Below are positions 17,188 to 25,420 of a DNA stretch of 64,000 bases, in pieces. The notes beneath the pieces are model-generated. The model searched no databases and was not told where the DNA came from. It saw nothing but the letters and a program-made list of their open reading frames with translations. The translations under genes and the position numbers were made by a program. Source of the DNA: CAYOYK01 sp964408185 (GTDB lineage: Bacteria; Bacillota; Clostridia; Christensenellales; Aristaeellaceae); contig CAYOYK010000005.1 in assembly GCA_964408185.1 (NCBI GenBank), positions 1-64,000 on the forward strand, read 5' to 3'. Position 1 is the first letter of the stretch; every line of letters starts with the position of its first letter.

Positions 17188-18033
17188 TCAGCAGAACATG
17201 GTGCCGGAGCCCTCGTCGGTGAGGCACTCGGTCAAGATCGCGTGCGGCACGCGGCCGTCAAGGATGAAAACCTTCTTCACGCCGCGTCGGATGGCCTCGA
17301 TGCAGCACTCCACCTTGGGGATCATGCCGCCGGAGATCACGCCCTCGCGCATCAGCTGGGGCGCGTCGCTGACGTAGATTTTGCTGAACAGCGTGCTGTC
17401 GTCTTGCGGGTCGCGCAGGATGCCGCGGATATCCGTCATGGAAATCAGGCTCTCCGCGCCCAGCGAGGCCGCAATGCGCGCCGCGGCGGTATCGGCGTTG
17501 ACGTTGTAGGTGTTGCCTTGCTCATCGCAGGCGACGGTGGACACCACGGGCAGGTAGCCCTTCTCCAGCACGTCGAGGATGGGCTGTGTGTTCACCTGCG
17601 TGATCTCGCCCACATAGCCGTGTACGTCGTCCAGCTGCTTGGCAAGCAGCAGATATCCGTCCATGCCGCACAGGCCGACGGCCTTGCCGCCCATGCTCTG
17701 GATCAGCCCTACGAGGCTCTTGTTGATCTTTCCGGCCAGCACCATCTGCACGACCTCGGCGGTTTCCTTATCGGTCACGCGCAGGCCGTCCACAAACTCG
17801 CTCTGCTTGCCGATCTTTTTCAGCAGGTCGCTGATCTCCGGGCCGCCGCCATGCACCAGCACCACTTTTACGCCCACGAGCGTGAGCAGCAGCAGGTCGC
17901 CCATCACGGCGCGCTTCAACTCCTCGTTGAGCATGGCGTTGCCGCCGTATTTGACGACGATGATCTTGTGGCTGTACTTCTGGATATAGGGCAGCGCCTG
18001 AATGAGCACCTCGGCGCGTTCGTTGCTGGTCAT
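17188..18033 (-). CDS. argB: Acetylglutamate kinase
   Basis: It phosphorylates N-acetylglutamate, usually the feedback-controlled step. The 281-residue protein has the amino-acid-kinase fold with VVKYGGNAM near the start, LVHGGGPEI, VNADTAAARIAASLGAESLI and a C-terminal GVKKVFILDGR segment seen in arginine-responsive forms. It starts 18 bases after argJ and ends 21 bases before argD. Confidence 0.96.
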   Translation of the reverse strand: MTSNERAEVLIQALPYIQKYSHKIIVVKYGGNAMLNEELKRAVMGDLLLLTLVGVKVVLVHGGGPEISDLLKKIGKQSEFVDGLRVTDKETAEVVQMVLAGKINKSLVGLIQSMGGKAVGLCGMDGYLLLAKQLDDVHGYVGEITQVNTQPILDVLEKGYLPVVSTVACDEQGNTYNVNADTAAARIAASLGAESLISMTDIRGILRDPQDDSTLFSKIYVSDAPQLMREGVISGGMIPKVECCIEAIRRGVKKVFILDGRVPHAILTECLTDEGSGTMFC

Positions 18034-18051
18034 GCTGTCGGCCTCCCTTGG

Positions 18052-19278
18052 TCAGGTGCGGTAATCGCCGTTGATCTTCACATAGTCGTAGGTCAAATCG
18101 CAGCCCCACGCGGTGGCGGTCGCTTGGCCCGCGTGCAGCTCCACGAGGATATCCACCTCGTCCTCGCTGAGCACCTTTTTGGCGACGGCCTCGTCAAACG
18201 CGAGCCCGAAGCCGCCCTTGCAGGTGGTCAGCTCTCCGGCGGCGGAGCGGAACGATATATCGAGCTTGTGCACGTCCACGTCCGCGCCGCTGTACCCGAT
18301 GGCGCAGGCCACGCGCCCGCAGTTCGCGTCCGCGCCGAACATCATGGCCTTGACCAAATTGGAGGAGATCACGCCGCGCGCCGCGAGCTTGGCCGCCTTT
18401 TCATCCGCCGCGCCCGTTACAATGCACGTAACCAGCTTGCTCGCGCCCTCGCCGTCCTTGGCCATCATGCGGCACAGGTCGGTGAAAATCTGCATCAGCG
18501 CGCCCTCGAAGGCCGCGTAGCCTTCCCCCTCCATGCCGATCTCCGCGTTGCCGCTCAGGCCGTTGGCAAGCACGGTGACCATATCGTTGGTGGAGGTGTC
18601 CCCGTCGATGGAGAGCATGTTGAACGTCTCCGGCACCACGGCGCTCAGCGCCTTTTGCAGCGCGGGCTGGCTGATGGCCGCATCCGTGGTTACAAAGCAG
18701 AGCATGGTGGCCATGTTGGGGTGGATCATGCCGCTGCCCTTGCTCATGCCGCCCATGTGGATCTCCTTGCCGTCCAGCACAAAGGAATAGGCACTTTCCT
18801 TGCGCACGGTATCGGTGGTCATGATGGCCTCGGCCGCGTGCATGCCGCCCTGCAGATCGGCGGCGAGGCTGTCGGCCAGCATGCCGATGCCCTGCTCGAA
18901 GGGCTCCATGGTCATTTCCTGCCCGATTACGCCCGTGGAGGCGACGATCACGTCGTCCTCCGCCACGCCGCAGCGCTCGCTGACCAGCTTGCACATGCCG
19001 TCGGCGATCTCGATGCCGTTCCAGTTGTAGGTGTTTGCGTTGCCGCTGTTGCAGATGACGGCCTGCGCCCTGCCGTTTTGCATATGCCGCTTGGTCACGG
19101 TGATCGGCGCGCCCTGCACCAGATTGGTGGTGTAGCAGCAGGCCGCGTTGGCCGGCACTTCGCTCACGATCAGCGCCACATCGCGCTTGAGCTTGTTCTT
19201 GCGCATGCCCAGATGCTCGCCGGACGCGCGGTAGCCCTTGGCGGCGGTCACGCCGCCGGGAATGGAAGTCAGCTTCAT
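18052..19278 (-). CDS. argJ: Bifunctional glutamate N-acetyltransferase / N-acetylglutamate synthase
   Basis: ArgJ recycles the acetyl group from acetylornithine to glutamate and, in many bacteria, also makes acetylglutamate from acetyl-CoA; no argA or argE is in the window. The 408-residue precursor self-cleaves before the Thr in IMTTDTVRKE, giving alpha and beta chains. Length is normal. It lies between argC and argB with short gaps on both sides. Whether it also uses acetyl-CoA cannot be read from sequence alone. Confidence 0.95.
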   Translation of the reverse strand: MKLTSIPGGVTAAKGYRASGEHLGMRKNKLKRDVALIVSEVPANAACCYTTNLVQGAPITVTKRHMQNGRAQAVICNSGNANTYNWNGIEIADGMCKLVSERCGVAEDDVIVASTGVIGQEMTMEPFEQGIGMLADSLAADLQGGMHAAEAIMTTDTVRKESAYSFVLDGKEIHMGGMSKGSGMIHPNMATMLCFVTTDAAISQPALQKALSAVVPETFNMLSIDGDTSTNDMVTVLANGLSGNAEIGMEGEGYAAFEGALMQIFTDLCRMMAKDGEGASKLVTCIVTGAADEKAAKLAARGVISSNLVKAMMFGADANCGRVACAIGYSGADVDVHKLDISFRSAAGELTTCKGGFGLAFDEAVAKKVLSEDEVDILVELHAGQATATAWGCDLTYDYVKINGDYRT

Positions 19279-19296
19279 GGGGGTTCCTCCTAATAA

Positions 19297-20226
19297 TCAG
19301 AGCGTCAAGCCGGTCTCCGGGGGGAGGCCCAGCATCAGATTCATACATTCGACAGCCGCGCCGCTGGCCCCTTTGCCAAGGTTGTCAAATCGTGCGTAAA
19401 CGATGCAGCGCTCATCGGCGCCAGTCACCATGAGCTCCATGGTGTCCTTGCCGTCCAGCGCGTTGGCGGCGAGCATCGGCTCGGCGTTGACGGGCAGCAC
19501 CCGCATGAGCGCGTGCCCGGCATACGCTTTGCGGTAGACCTCGCAAACCTCCTCAAGCGTCAGGCCCATTTGCTTGGGCCAAAGCGGCAGCGATACCAGC
19601 ATGCCGCAGGGGTAATCGCACACGATGGGCTGGAAAATCGGCGGGGCGGAAAGCCCGCACACCTTCTGGATCTCCGGGAGGTGCTTGTGGGCCTGCGTAA
19701 CGCCGTAGGCGCGGGGCGCGTCGTAGCAGGACGCGCGCGCCTCCGCCTCGTACTCGGCGATCATCTTCTTGCCGCCGCCGGTGTAGCCCGTGACGGACGT
19801 GAAGCACAGGGGCGCGTCGTCGGCCAGCAGACCCGCCTTTCGCAGCGGGTAACACAGCGCGATGGCTCCGCTGGCATGGCAGCCCGGCACGGCCACCCGG
19901 TCGCCGGAGGCGACAGCCGCCGCGTACTCGGCACCCAGCTCCGGGAAGCCGTAGGCGAAGCGCGGGTCGGTGCGGAAGGCGGTGGAGGTATCCAGCACGC
20001 GGGCCTTCCTGCCTTCAAGGGCCTCCACCAGCTCGCGGGAGGCCGCGTCCGGCAGGCAGAGGAACGTCAGCTCGGCCTGCTGGGCCAGCTCGGCCCGCGC
20101 CTGCACGTCCTTGCGCAGCTCCTCCGGCAGCGAGAGGAGCGTTACGTCCTCCCGCGCCGCCAGCCGCCCGGCAAGCCGCAGACCCGTTGTGCCTTGGTTG
20201 CCGTCGATAAAAACCGTGTGCTTCAT
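19297..20226 (-). CDS. argC: N-acetyl-gamma-glutamyl-phosphate reductase (short type)
   Basis: It reduces acetylglutamyl phosphate to the semialdehyde with NADPH. The 309-residue product starts MKHTVFIDGNQGTTGLRL and has PGCHASGAIAL with the catalytic Cys. Its length and N-terminus fit the shorter type 2 ArgC rather than the 340-residue type 1. ATG at 20226 follows AAGGACG. It begins 10 bases after the argG stop and ends 18 bases before argJ. Confidence 0.94.
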   Translation of the reverse strand: MKHTVFIDGNQGTTGLRLAGRLAAREDVTLLSLPEELRKDVQARAELAQQAELTFLCLPDAASRELVEALEGRKARVLDTSTAFRTDPRFAYGFPELGAEYAAAVASGDRVAVPGCHASGAIALCYPLRKAGLLADDAPLCFTSVTGYTGGGKKMIAEYEAEARASCYDAPRAYGVTQAHKHLPEIQKVCGLSAPPIFQPIVCDYPCGMLVSLPLWPKQMGLTLEEVCEVYRKAYAGHALMRVLPVNAEPMLAANALDGKDTMELMVTGADERCIVYARFDNLGKGASGAAVECMNLMLGLPPETGLTL

Positions 20227-20236
20227 AAAGACGTCC

Positions 20237-21469
20237 TTACTTTTTGTTGTTGACCATGGCCTTGACGGCAATGGGCAGACCAAACAGGTTGATAAAGCCC
20301 TTGGAGTCCGCCTGATCGTACACGTGATCCTCGCCGAATGTGGCGATCTCCTCGCTGTACAGGCTGTACGGGCTGGTCACGCCGGCGTTGATGAGGTTGC
20401 CCTTGTAGAGCTTCAGCTTTACGTCGCCGGTGACGGTCTTTTGCGTCTCGTTGACAAACGCGTCCAGCGCCTCGCGCAGCGGGGTAAACCACTTGCCGAA
20501 GTACACCAGCTCGGCATACTGCTGGGCCACGAGCGTCTTGTAGTGCTGGGTGTCGCGGTCGAGGCAGAGGGTCTCCAGCACGCTGTGCGCCTTGTACAGG
20601 ATGGTGCCGCCGGGGGTCTCGTACACGCCGCGGCTCTTCATGCCCACAAGGCGGTTCTCCACCAGATCGCATAGGCCCACGCCGTTTTCGCCGCCGATCT
20701 TGTTCAGGTACGCCAGCATCTCCACGGGCTTGAGCGCCTTGCCGTCCACCGTGGTGGGCACGCCCTGCTCAAAGTGGAGGGTCACGTAGCTGGGCTTATC
20801 GGGGGCCTGCTCCGGGCTCACGCCCATCTCAAGGAAGCCCGGCTTGTTGTACTGCGGCTCGTTGGCCGGATCCTCCAAGTCGAGGCCCTCGTGGCTGAGG
20901 TGCCAGAGGTTTTTATCCTTGCTGTAATTGGTCTCGCGGTTGATCTTGAGCGGGATGTGATGGGCCTCGGCGTAGTCGATCTCCTCATCGCGGCTCTTCA
21001 GCTCCCATTCGCGCCACGGGGCGATGATGGTCATCTCCGGCGCGAAGGCCTTGATGCTCAGCTCAAACCGCACCTGATCGTTGCCCTTGCCGGTGCAGCC
21101 GTGGCAGATGGCGTCCGCGCCCTCGGCCTTGGCGATCTCCACGATCCGCTTGGCGATGATGGGGCGCGCAAAGCTGGTGCCCAGCAGGTAGTCGCCCTCG
21201 TACACCGCGCCCGCCTTGAGGGTGGGGTAAATGTAATCGGTGATGAATTCTTCCTTTAGGTCCTCAATGTACAGCTTGCTCGCGCCGGTCTTGAGGGCCT
21301 TTTCCTCCAGCCCGTCAAGCTCGGTGCCCTGTCCCACGTCGCCGGAGACGCACACGACCTCGCAATTGTTGTAGTTCTCCTTGAGCCACGCAATAATAAT
21401 GGAGGTATCCAGCCCGCCCGAATACGCCAGTACGACCTTTTTGATATCCTTCTTTGACTTGCTTGCCAT
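20237..21469 (-). CDS. argG: Argininosuccinate synthase
   Basis: It condenses citrulline and aspartate using ATP. The 410-residue protein opens with the PP-loop AYSGGLDTSIIIAWLKE and has the CHGCTGKGNDQVRFE signature. It is the first gene of the leftward arginine cluster, with a strong promoter and a possible ArgR box upstream. The start follows AAGGAGG. argH, the next pathway enzyme, is not in this window. Confidence 0.97.
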   Translation of the reverse strand: MASKSKKDIKKVVLAYSGGLDTSIIIAWLKENYNNCEVVCVSGDVGQGTELDGLEEKALKTGASKLYIEDLKEEFITDYIYPTLKAGAVYEGDYLLGTSFARPIIAKRIVEIAKAEGADAICHGCTGKGNDQVRFELSIKAFAPEMTIIAPWREWELKSRDEEIDYAEAHHIPLKINRETNYSKDKNLWHLSHEGLDLEDPANEPQYNKPGFLEMGVSPEQAPDKPSYVTLHFEQGVPTTVDGKALKPVEMLAYLNKIGGENGVGLCDLVENRLVGMKSRGVYETPGGTILYKAHSVLETLCLDRDTQHYKTLVAQQYAELVYFGKWFTPLREALDAFVNETQKTVTGDVKLKLYKGNLINAGVTSPYSLYSEEIATFGEDHVYDQADSKGFINLFGLPIAVKAMVNNKK

Positions 21470-21484
21470 TGCTGAAATCCTCCT

Positions 21485-21530
21485 TGAATATTTATGCGTT
21501 TATCATACACATTCTCGCATAAATTGTCAA
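21485..21530 (-). promoter_or_regulatory. argG: argG promoter with possible ArgR box
   Basis: TTGACA (21530-21525), a 17-base spacer and TATGAT (21507-21502) form a near-consensus promoter. Just downstream, TGAATATTTATGCG (21485-21498, read on the plus strand) resembles an ARG box half-site pair, placing it where a bound ArgR would block transcription. The ArgR site is inferred from its look and the operon it controls. Confidence 0.7.
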
Positions 21531-21661
21531 GCAATTTGGATGTGCCTTTGTATCAGTATACGGCCAGTTTTGACATCTTTGTGGCAAATCCGTGCCATCT
21601 CGGCAGGTCTTGCTCTTTCCTCGCCGATTTCCGCTCAGCTGTTTATGCATTTTGTGTGCAT

Positions 21662-22504
21662 TTATTCATCCCGCGCGGGATGCTCCCGCAGCCACGCAGT
21701 CGCAAAATCGATCAGCGGCCGCGCGCGCAGCACCTTGCACTCCGCCGCGCCCAGCTTGCCCAGCGCCACCTCGCCGCCCTGCGCCTCATACGCCGCGCCA
21801 ATTTCGGGAAACCGGTCGCTGTCCAGCGCCACGTCGTCAAACCAGACCCACCGGCTCCTGCCGCGCACGAGCATGCGCGCGCCGTTGCGCTCCATGGCGG
21901 GGTGCTCCTGCATCGTTTCCGCCAAATGCATGCAGGTGCAATGGTCATAGCCCACGCCCAGCAGCAGCACCTTGGCGTTGCGGCGGTACAGCTTGCCCAG
22001 CGGGGACTCCATTCCCATGGCGGGCGTTAGGGCGTGCCGACGTACCAGCCGCCCCGCGCCCCGGCCCCACGCGCACCAGCTCACCTGCGGGTGCGGCGAG
22101 CGCTTTACGCCCTTGCAGGCCCGGAAGCACTCCGGGATGCGCCCCATGGCGCGGGTGGCGCTGCCGCGCGGATCGTAAGCGGGCTGCTCCGCGCGGATGG
22201 TCTCCCACCAGCCTTCGGGCACAGGCGGGCATTACCACTGGGCGGGATCGCTGTTGTCGCCGGTGTGGGCGGGCATGACCAGCAGCCCTTTGCGGCCCAC
22301 AGCCTGCATCAGCGCGAGTACAACGGCCTGCTCCCGGCCGCAGACCCAGCCCAGCTTGCTCATGGCGGAATGCACCACCAGCGTATCGCCCGGCCGGACG
22401 CCCAGCGCGCACAGTCCCGCCAGCAGCGAGCCGACGGTGTTTGGCCTTTCAACGGTCGCAATCACGGCTTTCTCGTGGCTCATCGGGACTTCCTCGTGGC
22501 TCAT
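21662..22504 (-). pseudogene. AAC(3)-family aminoglycoside acetyltransferase, interrupted by in-frame TAA
   Basis: Read through, the 280-residue product matches the AAC(3) fold family along its length: PGDTLVVHSAMSKLGW, VMPAHTGDNSDPAQW, CPPVPEGWW, RSPHPQVSWCAWG, ESPLGKLYRR, VLLLGVGYDHCTCMHLAE. Such enzymes acetylate the 3-amino group of aminoglycosides, and some have other substrates. A TAA at 22234-22232, in frame after DPAQW, splits it; the frame resumes at once with no shift. The 5' end carries a 24-base tandem duplication of ribosome site plus start (ATG at 22504 and 22480). It lies 18 bases downstream of the amidohydrolase. It is either a recent pseudogene, a sequencing error or a read-through gene. 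Confidence 0.85.
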
Positions 22505-22522
22505 CGGGACTTCCTCTTTTCG

Positions 22523-23320
22523 TCAGGTCAGCGAGGCCAGAAAGGCCTCAAAGTTTTTGTGCAGGATCAGCTCGCGCTCCTCCTCCGTCAGCGGCACCGC
22601 CATAAAGCGCGCCAACTCCTCGTCCGGGGCCCACATGGGGTAATCGGTGCCAAAGAACACATGCTCCGCCCCATAGCGGCGGATGACCTCGGCGGCCTTT
22701 TCCGGCGTGATGGCGTACAGGCTGGACGATGTGTCCACCCACACGTTCGGCCGACCCGCCAGCGCGTGCCAAGCATCCTCCCACACCGACCAGCCGCCCA
22801 AGTGGGCGCAGATCACCTTCAGCTCCGGCACCATGTCCAGCGCGCGAGCCATGCGGGCGGGCTCGCTGTACGGGTAGCGGCTGTCCCCGGTGTGCACCAG
22901 CGCGGGCAGGCCCAGCGCGGCCATCTCACGGAACATCGCAAGCGTGCGGTCGTCATCGAGGCAGAATTTTTGAAAATCCGGGTGCAGCTTCACGCCGAGC
23001 AGGCCGCCCGCCTTGATGCGCTCCAGCTCGGCCGGGATGTCCTCGTAATCCGGGTGCATGGTGCCAAAGCCGATCAGCCGATCGTCGCCCTCCGCGATGA
23101 CGCGCAGCAGGTAATCGTTCACGCCGACGACGCGCGAGGGCGTTACGGCGGCAGAATTGACCAAAAAGCGGCTGATGCCGGCCTCCCCGCCGCGCTCCAG
23201 CAGCTCGCTCAGCGTGCCGGAAAGGCGCATGGGGATGCTGTAAAAATCGCCGATGGATTGTGCGGCCTTGTGCGCGATCGCGTCCGGGTAAATGTGGCAA
23301 TGGGTATCAATAATGGTCAC
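22523..23320 (-). CDS. Amidohydrolase-2 family metal-dependent hydrolase
   Basis: The 265-residue protein begins MTIIDTHCHIYPDA, the first metal-binding HxH, and continues with GVKLHPDFQ, LPALVHTGD, VICAHLGG and VFFGTDYPM, a complete metal-dependent TIM-barrel set. It fits the amidohydrolase-2 (PF04909) group, which includes decarboxylases and hydrolases; the substrate is unknown. I chose GTG at 23320 because AAAGGAG lies 9 bases upstream; the TTG at 23326 would be too close. It is the first gene of a two-gene leftward unit with the AAC(3)-like gene. Confidence 0.85.
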   Translation of the reverse strand: MTIIDTHCHIYPDAIAHKAAQSIGDFYSIPMRLSGTLSELLERGGEAGISRFLVNSAAVTPSRVVGVNDYLLRVIAEGDDRLIGFGTMHPDYEDIPAELERIKAGGLLGVKLHPDFQKFCLDDDRTLAMFREMAALGLPALVHTGDSRYPYSEPARMARALDMVPELKVICAHLGGWSVWEDAWHALAGRPNVWVDTSSSLYAITPEKAAEVIRRYGAEHVFFGTDYPMWAPDEELARFMAVPLTEEERELILHKNFEAFLASLT

Positions 23321-23351
23321 AGGCAATGACTCCTTTATTTGGTTTCATCCA

Positions 23352-23380
23352 TATATACACCAGCGCGGATAGGCTGTCAA
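23352..23380 (-). promoter_or_regulatory. Promoter of the amidohydrolase unit
   Basis: TTGACA (23380-23375), 17-base spacer and TATATA (23357-23352), reading leftwards, about 30 bases before the GTG start. Confidence 0.75.
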
Positions 23381-23450
23381 GCCGACGCAGGGTTTGGCAG
23401 GGATTGGCCGTTGTATAGCGAATTCTTTTTTTCAAAGGGAGGTGCCGCCG

Positions 23451-24074
23451 ATGACCGAGGCCGATCAGCTCAGGCAGGCGCGCAAGGGCAGCGCGACGGC
23501 CTTTGAGGCGCTGGCCGCTCCGCTGGAGGGCGCGGTTTATCGCCTGTGCCTGCGTCTGCTGCGCAACCCCGCCGACGCGCAGGACGCAGCGCAGGAGGCT
23601 CTTTTGCGCGCCTACCGCGCCATGCCGGGCTTTCGGGGCGGCAGCAGCTTTGCCACATGGCTGTACCGCATTGCGCGCAATGTGTGCATGGACGCGCTCA
23701 AATCCGCGCGCGTCAAGCACGAGCGGGCCTCGCTGGACGCGTTGGGCGAGGCGGGGTATGATCCGCCCGCCGATGCGCCCGCGCCGGACGAGCAGTATGA
23801 GCAAGCCGCGCGGCAGGACGCGCTGCGCGAGGCCATCGCGCGGCTGCCGGAGGATCAGCGCACGCTGCTGGCCCTGCGCTACGGCGAGGGCTACGATTAC
23901 GGGCAGCTTTCGCAGGCGCTGCGCCTGCCCGTCGGCACGGTGAAAAGCCGCCTCAGCCGGGCCAAGGAGCGCCTGCGCGCGCTTCTGCCGGAAGAAAATC
24001 TATCAACGGAGGGAACCGATTCCCCCGCCTCTCGTCCAATGCAAGTGAAAGGAGTTGACCATGATGCGCACTGA
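23451..24074 (+). CDS. ECF-type RNA polymerase sigma factor
   Basis: The 207-residue protein has sigma region 2 (about 20-90: DAQDAAQEALLRAYRAMPGF, SFATWLYRIARNVCMDALK) and region 4 (about 125-180: LPEDQRTLLALRYGEGYDYG, LPVGTVKSRLSRAKERLR). No region 3 or extra sensor domain is seen, so it is an extracytoplasmic-function sigma factor. The start follows GGGAGG. The stop overlaps the start of the DUF4349 membrane protein by 14 bases, so the two are translationally coupled and the neighbour probably controls it. The C-terminal tail of about 25 residues beyond region 4 is unremarkable. Confidence 0.93.
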   Translation: MTEADQLRQARKGSATAFEALAAPLEGAVYRLCLRLLRNPADAQDAAQEALLRAYRAMPGFRGGSSFATWLYRIARNVCMDALKSARVKHERASLDALGEAGYDPPADAPAPDEQYEQAARQDALREAIARLPEDQRTLLALRYGEGYDYGQLSQALRLPVGTVKSRLSRAKERLRALLPEENLSTEGTDSPASRPMQVKGVDHDAH

Positions 24075-25290
24075 TGCCCGCACCCCCGCGGCGGACGCGC
24101 TGGATCATGCGTTGACCGCCTTGTATCAACAGGATGCGGACGCCGCGCAGCCCGTACCGGAGGCCTTTGCCACCGGGTGGCGCGCCGCCGTCCGCCGAGA
24201 GGAGCAGCTGCAAATGCAAAAGCAAACGAAAAAGAAGGGTTCACGGTTCTGGAAGCTCGCGCTGCCCGTCGCGGCGGCGCTGGTGCTGGTGATTGGCGCG
24301 CTGTGCACCAACCCGCCCTCGCCCGCGACAAACGCCGCCATGGGCGTGGCGCGCGACGTCGCCTCCTACAAGGCCGATGCGAACGATGGCCAGCCCAGCC
24401 TGTCCGCAAGCGAAAGCATGAGCGCGGAATACGACGCGGCGTCCGACACCGCGATGGCCGCGATGGCGGACAGCGGCGTGTCCGGCTCCGCCGGCACGAG
24501 CGCGAACGCGAACGGCTCCGGCGTGCTGCCCGCAGGCGCAAAGCTGGTGCGTACGGCCGACTTGACACTTGCCACCGCCGAGTTTGACGCAGCTTGGCAG
24601 AAGCTGCAGGACCAAGTGACCGCCGTGGGCGGCTATGTGGAATACAGCTACATTCGCGGCGACGTGGGCGATGGCGAGACCCGCACCGGCAGCCTCACGC
24701 TGCGCATTCCCTCGGCGAGGCTGGATGAGTTCCTCGGCTTCGCGGGCGGCTTGGCGCGCGTGACCTATCAGAGCCAGTCCGCCACCGATCTGACCACGCA
24801 GTACTCCGATACCGCCATGCGCCTGCAAACCCAGCAGGCCAAGCTCGAACGCCTGCAAGCCATGATGGCCGAGGCGACCGACATGAGCGACCTCATCGAC
24901 ATCGAGAGCGCTATCGCCGATACGCAGTACATGATCGACATGTACCAGTCGCAGCTCAACGGCATCGACAGTCAGGTGGACTTGTCGCAGGTCGAGCTGA
25001 CCCTGCGCGAGGAGAGCGTCGCCTCCGTGGCGAAAACCACCGAGATTTCGCTGGGCGATCGCATCAGCAGCGGGTTCGCGGCCTCCATGAAATGGCTGGG
25101 CCGATTCTTCCAGAACATGCTGGTGTTTGTGGTGATGGCCAGCCCCGTGCTCATTGGACTTGCAGCGCTGGGCCTCATCGCTTGGCTGATTGTGCGGAGC
25201 AAACGCCGCAGGGCCGACCGCGAGGCGCAAGCGCCGGACGCGGCTTCCGGCGAATCTGCCGACAGCGCGCCCGACAGGGCCGACCGATAA
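24061..25290 (+). CDS. DUF4349 membrane protein, probable anti-sigma partner
   Basis: The 409-residue protein has a cytoplasmic N-terminus of about 60 residues, a membrane segment at 63-82 (FWKLALPVAAALVLVIGALC), and an extracytoplasmic DUF4349 domain (VRTADLTLATAEFDAAWQKL; VGGYVEYS; a coiled-coil stretch with repeated Gln and Met). A second membrane segment (about 350-375) precedes a charged tail. DUF4349 proteins are often encoded with ECF sigma factors. Start overlap with the sigma gene and the short N-terminal domain make an anti-sigma or signal-sensing role likely; no zinc anti-sigma HxxxCxxC motif is present. ATG at 24061 follows AAAGGAG. A terminator follows. Confidence 0.85.
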   Translation: MMRTDARTPAADALDHALTALYQQDADAAQPVPEAFATGWRAAVRREEQLQMQKQTKKKGSRFWKLALPVAAALVLVIGALCTNPPSPATNAAMGVARDVASYKADANDGQPSLSASESMSAEYDAASDTAMAAMADSGVSGSAGTSANANGSGVLPAGAKLVRTADLTLATAEFDAAWQKLQDQVTAVGGYVEYSYIRGDVGDGETRTGSLTLRIPSARLDEFLGFAGGLARVTYQSQSATDLTTQYSDTAMRLQTQQAKLERLQAMMAEATDMSDLIDIESAIADTQYMIDMYQSQLNGIDSQVDLSQVELTLREESVASVAKTTEISLGDRISSGFAASMKWLGRFFQNMLVFVVMASPVLIGLAALGLIAWLIVRSKRRRADREAQAPDAASGESADSAPDRADR

Positions 25291-25300
25291 TCCCGCCGGG

Positions 25301-25335
25301 AGCGCCTCCAAAATGAAACGGAGGCGTTCCTTTTT
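25301..25335 (+). terminator. Terminator after the sigma/DUF4349 operon
   Basis: Stem CGCCTCC / GGAGGCG followed by TTCCTTTTTG just beyond the DUF4349 stop. Confidence 0.8.
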
Positions 25336-25361
25336 GTTTTGTCCTCTGCGTTTTCCGGGAT

Positions 25362-25389
25362 TTGACAACCCCTGAAAACACGGTATAAT
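25362..25389 (+). promoter_or_regulatory. Promoter of the sortase-like gene
   Basis: TTGACA (25362-25367), a 16-base spacer and TATAAT (25384-25389) lie 31 bases before the start codon. Confidence 0.8.
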
Positions 25390-25420
25390 AGCTATACCAC
25401 ATTGCAAAGGAGGCTGGCCG

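Noticed and set aside
16039..19293. A 1084-codon rightward open frame opposite argD, argB and argJ
   Set aside because: It runs antisense across three real genes and has no recognisable protein motifs.
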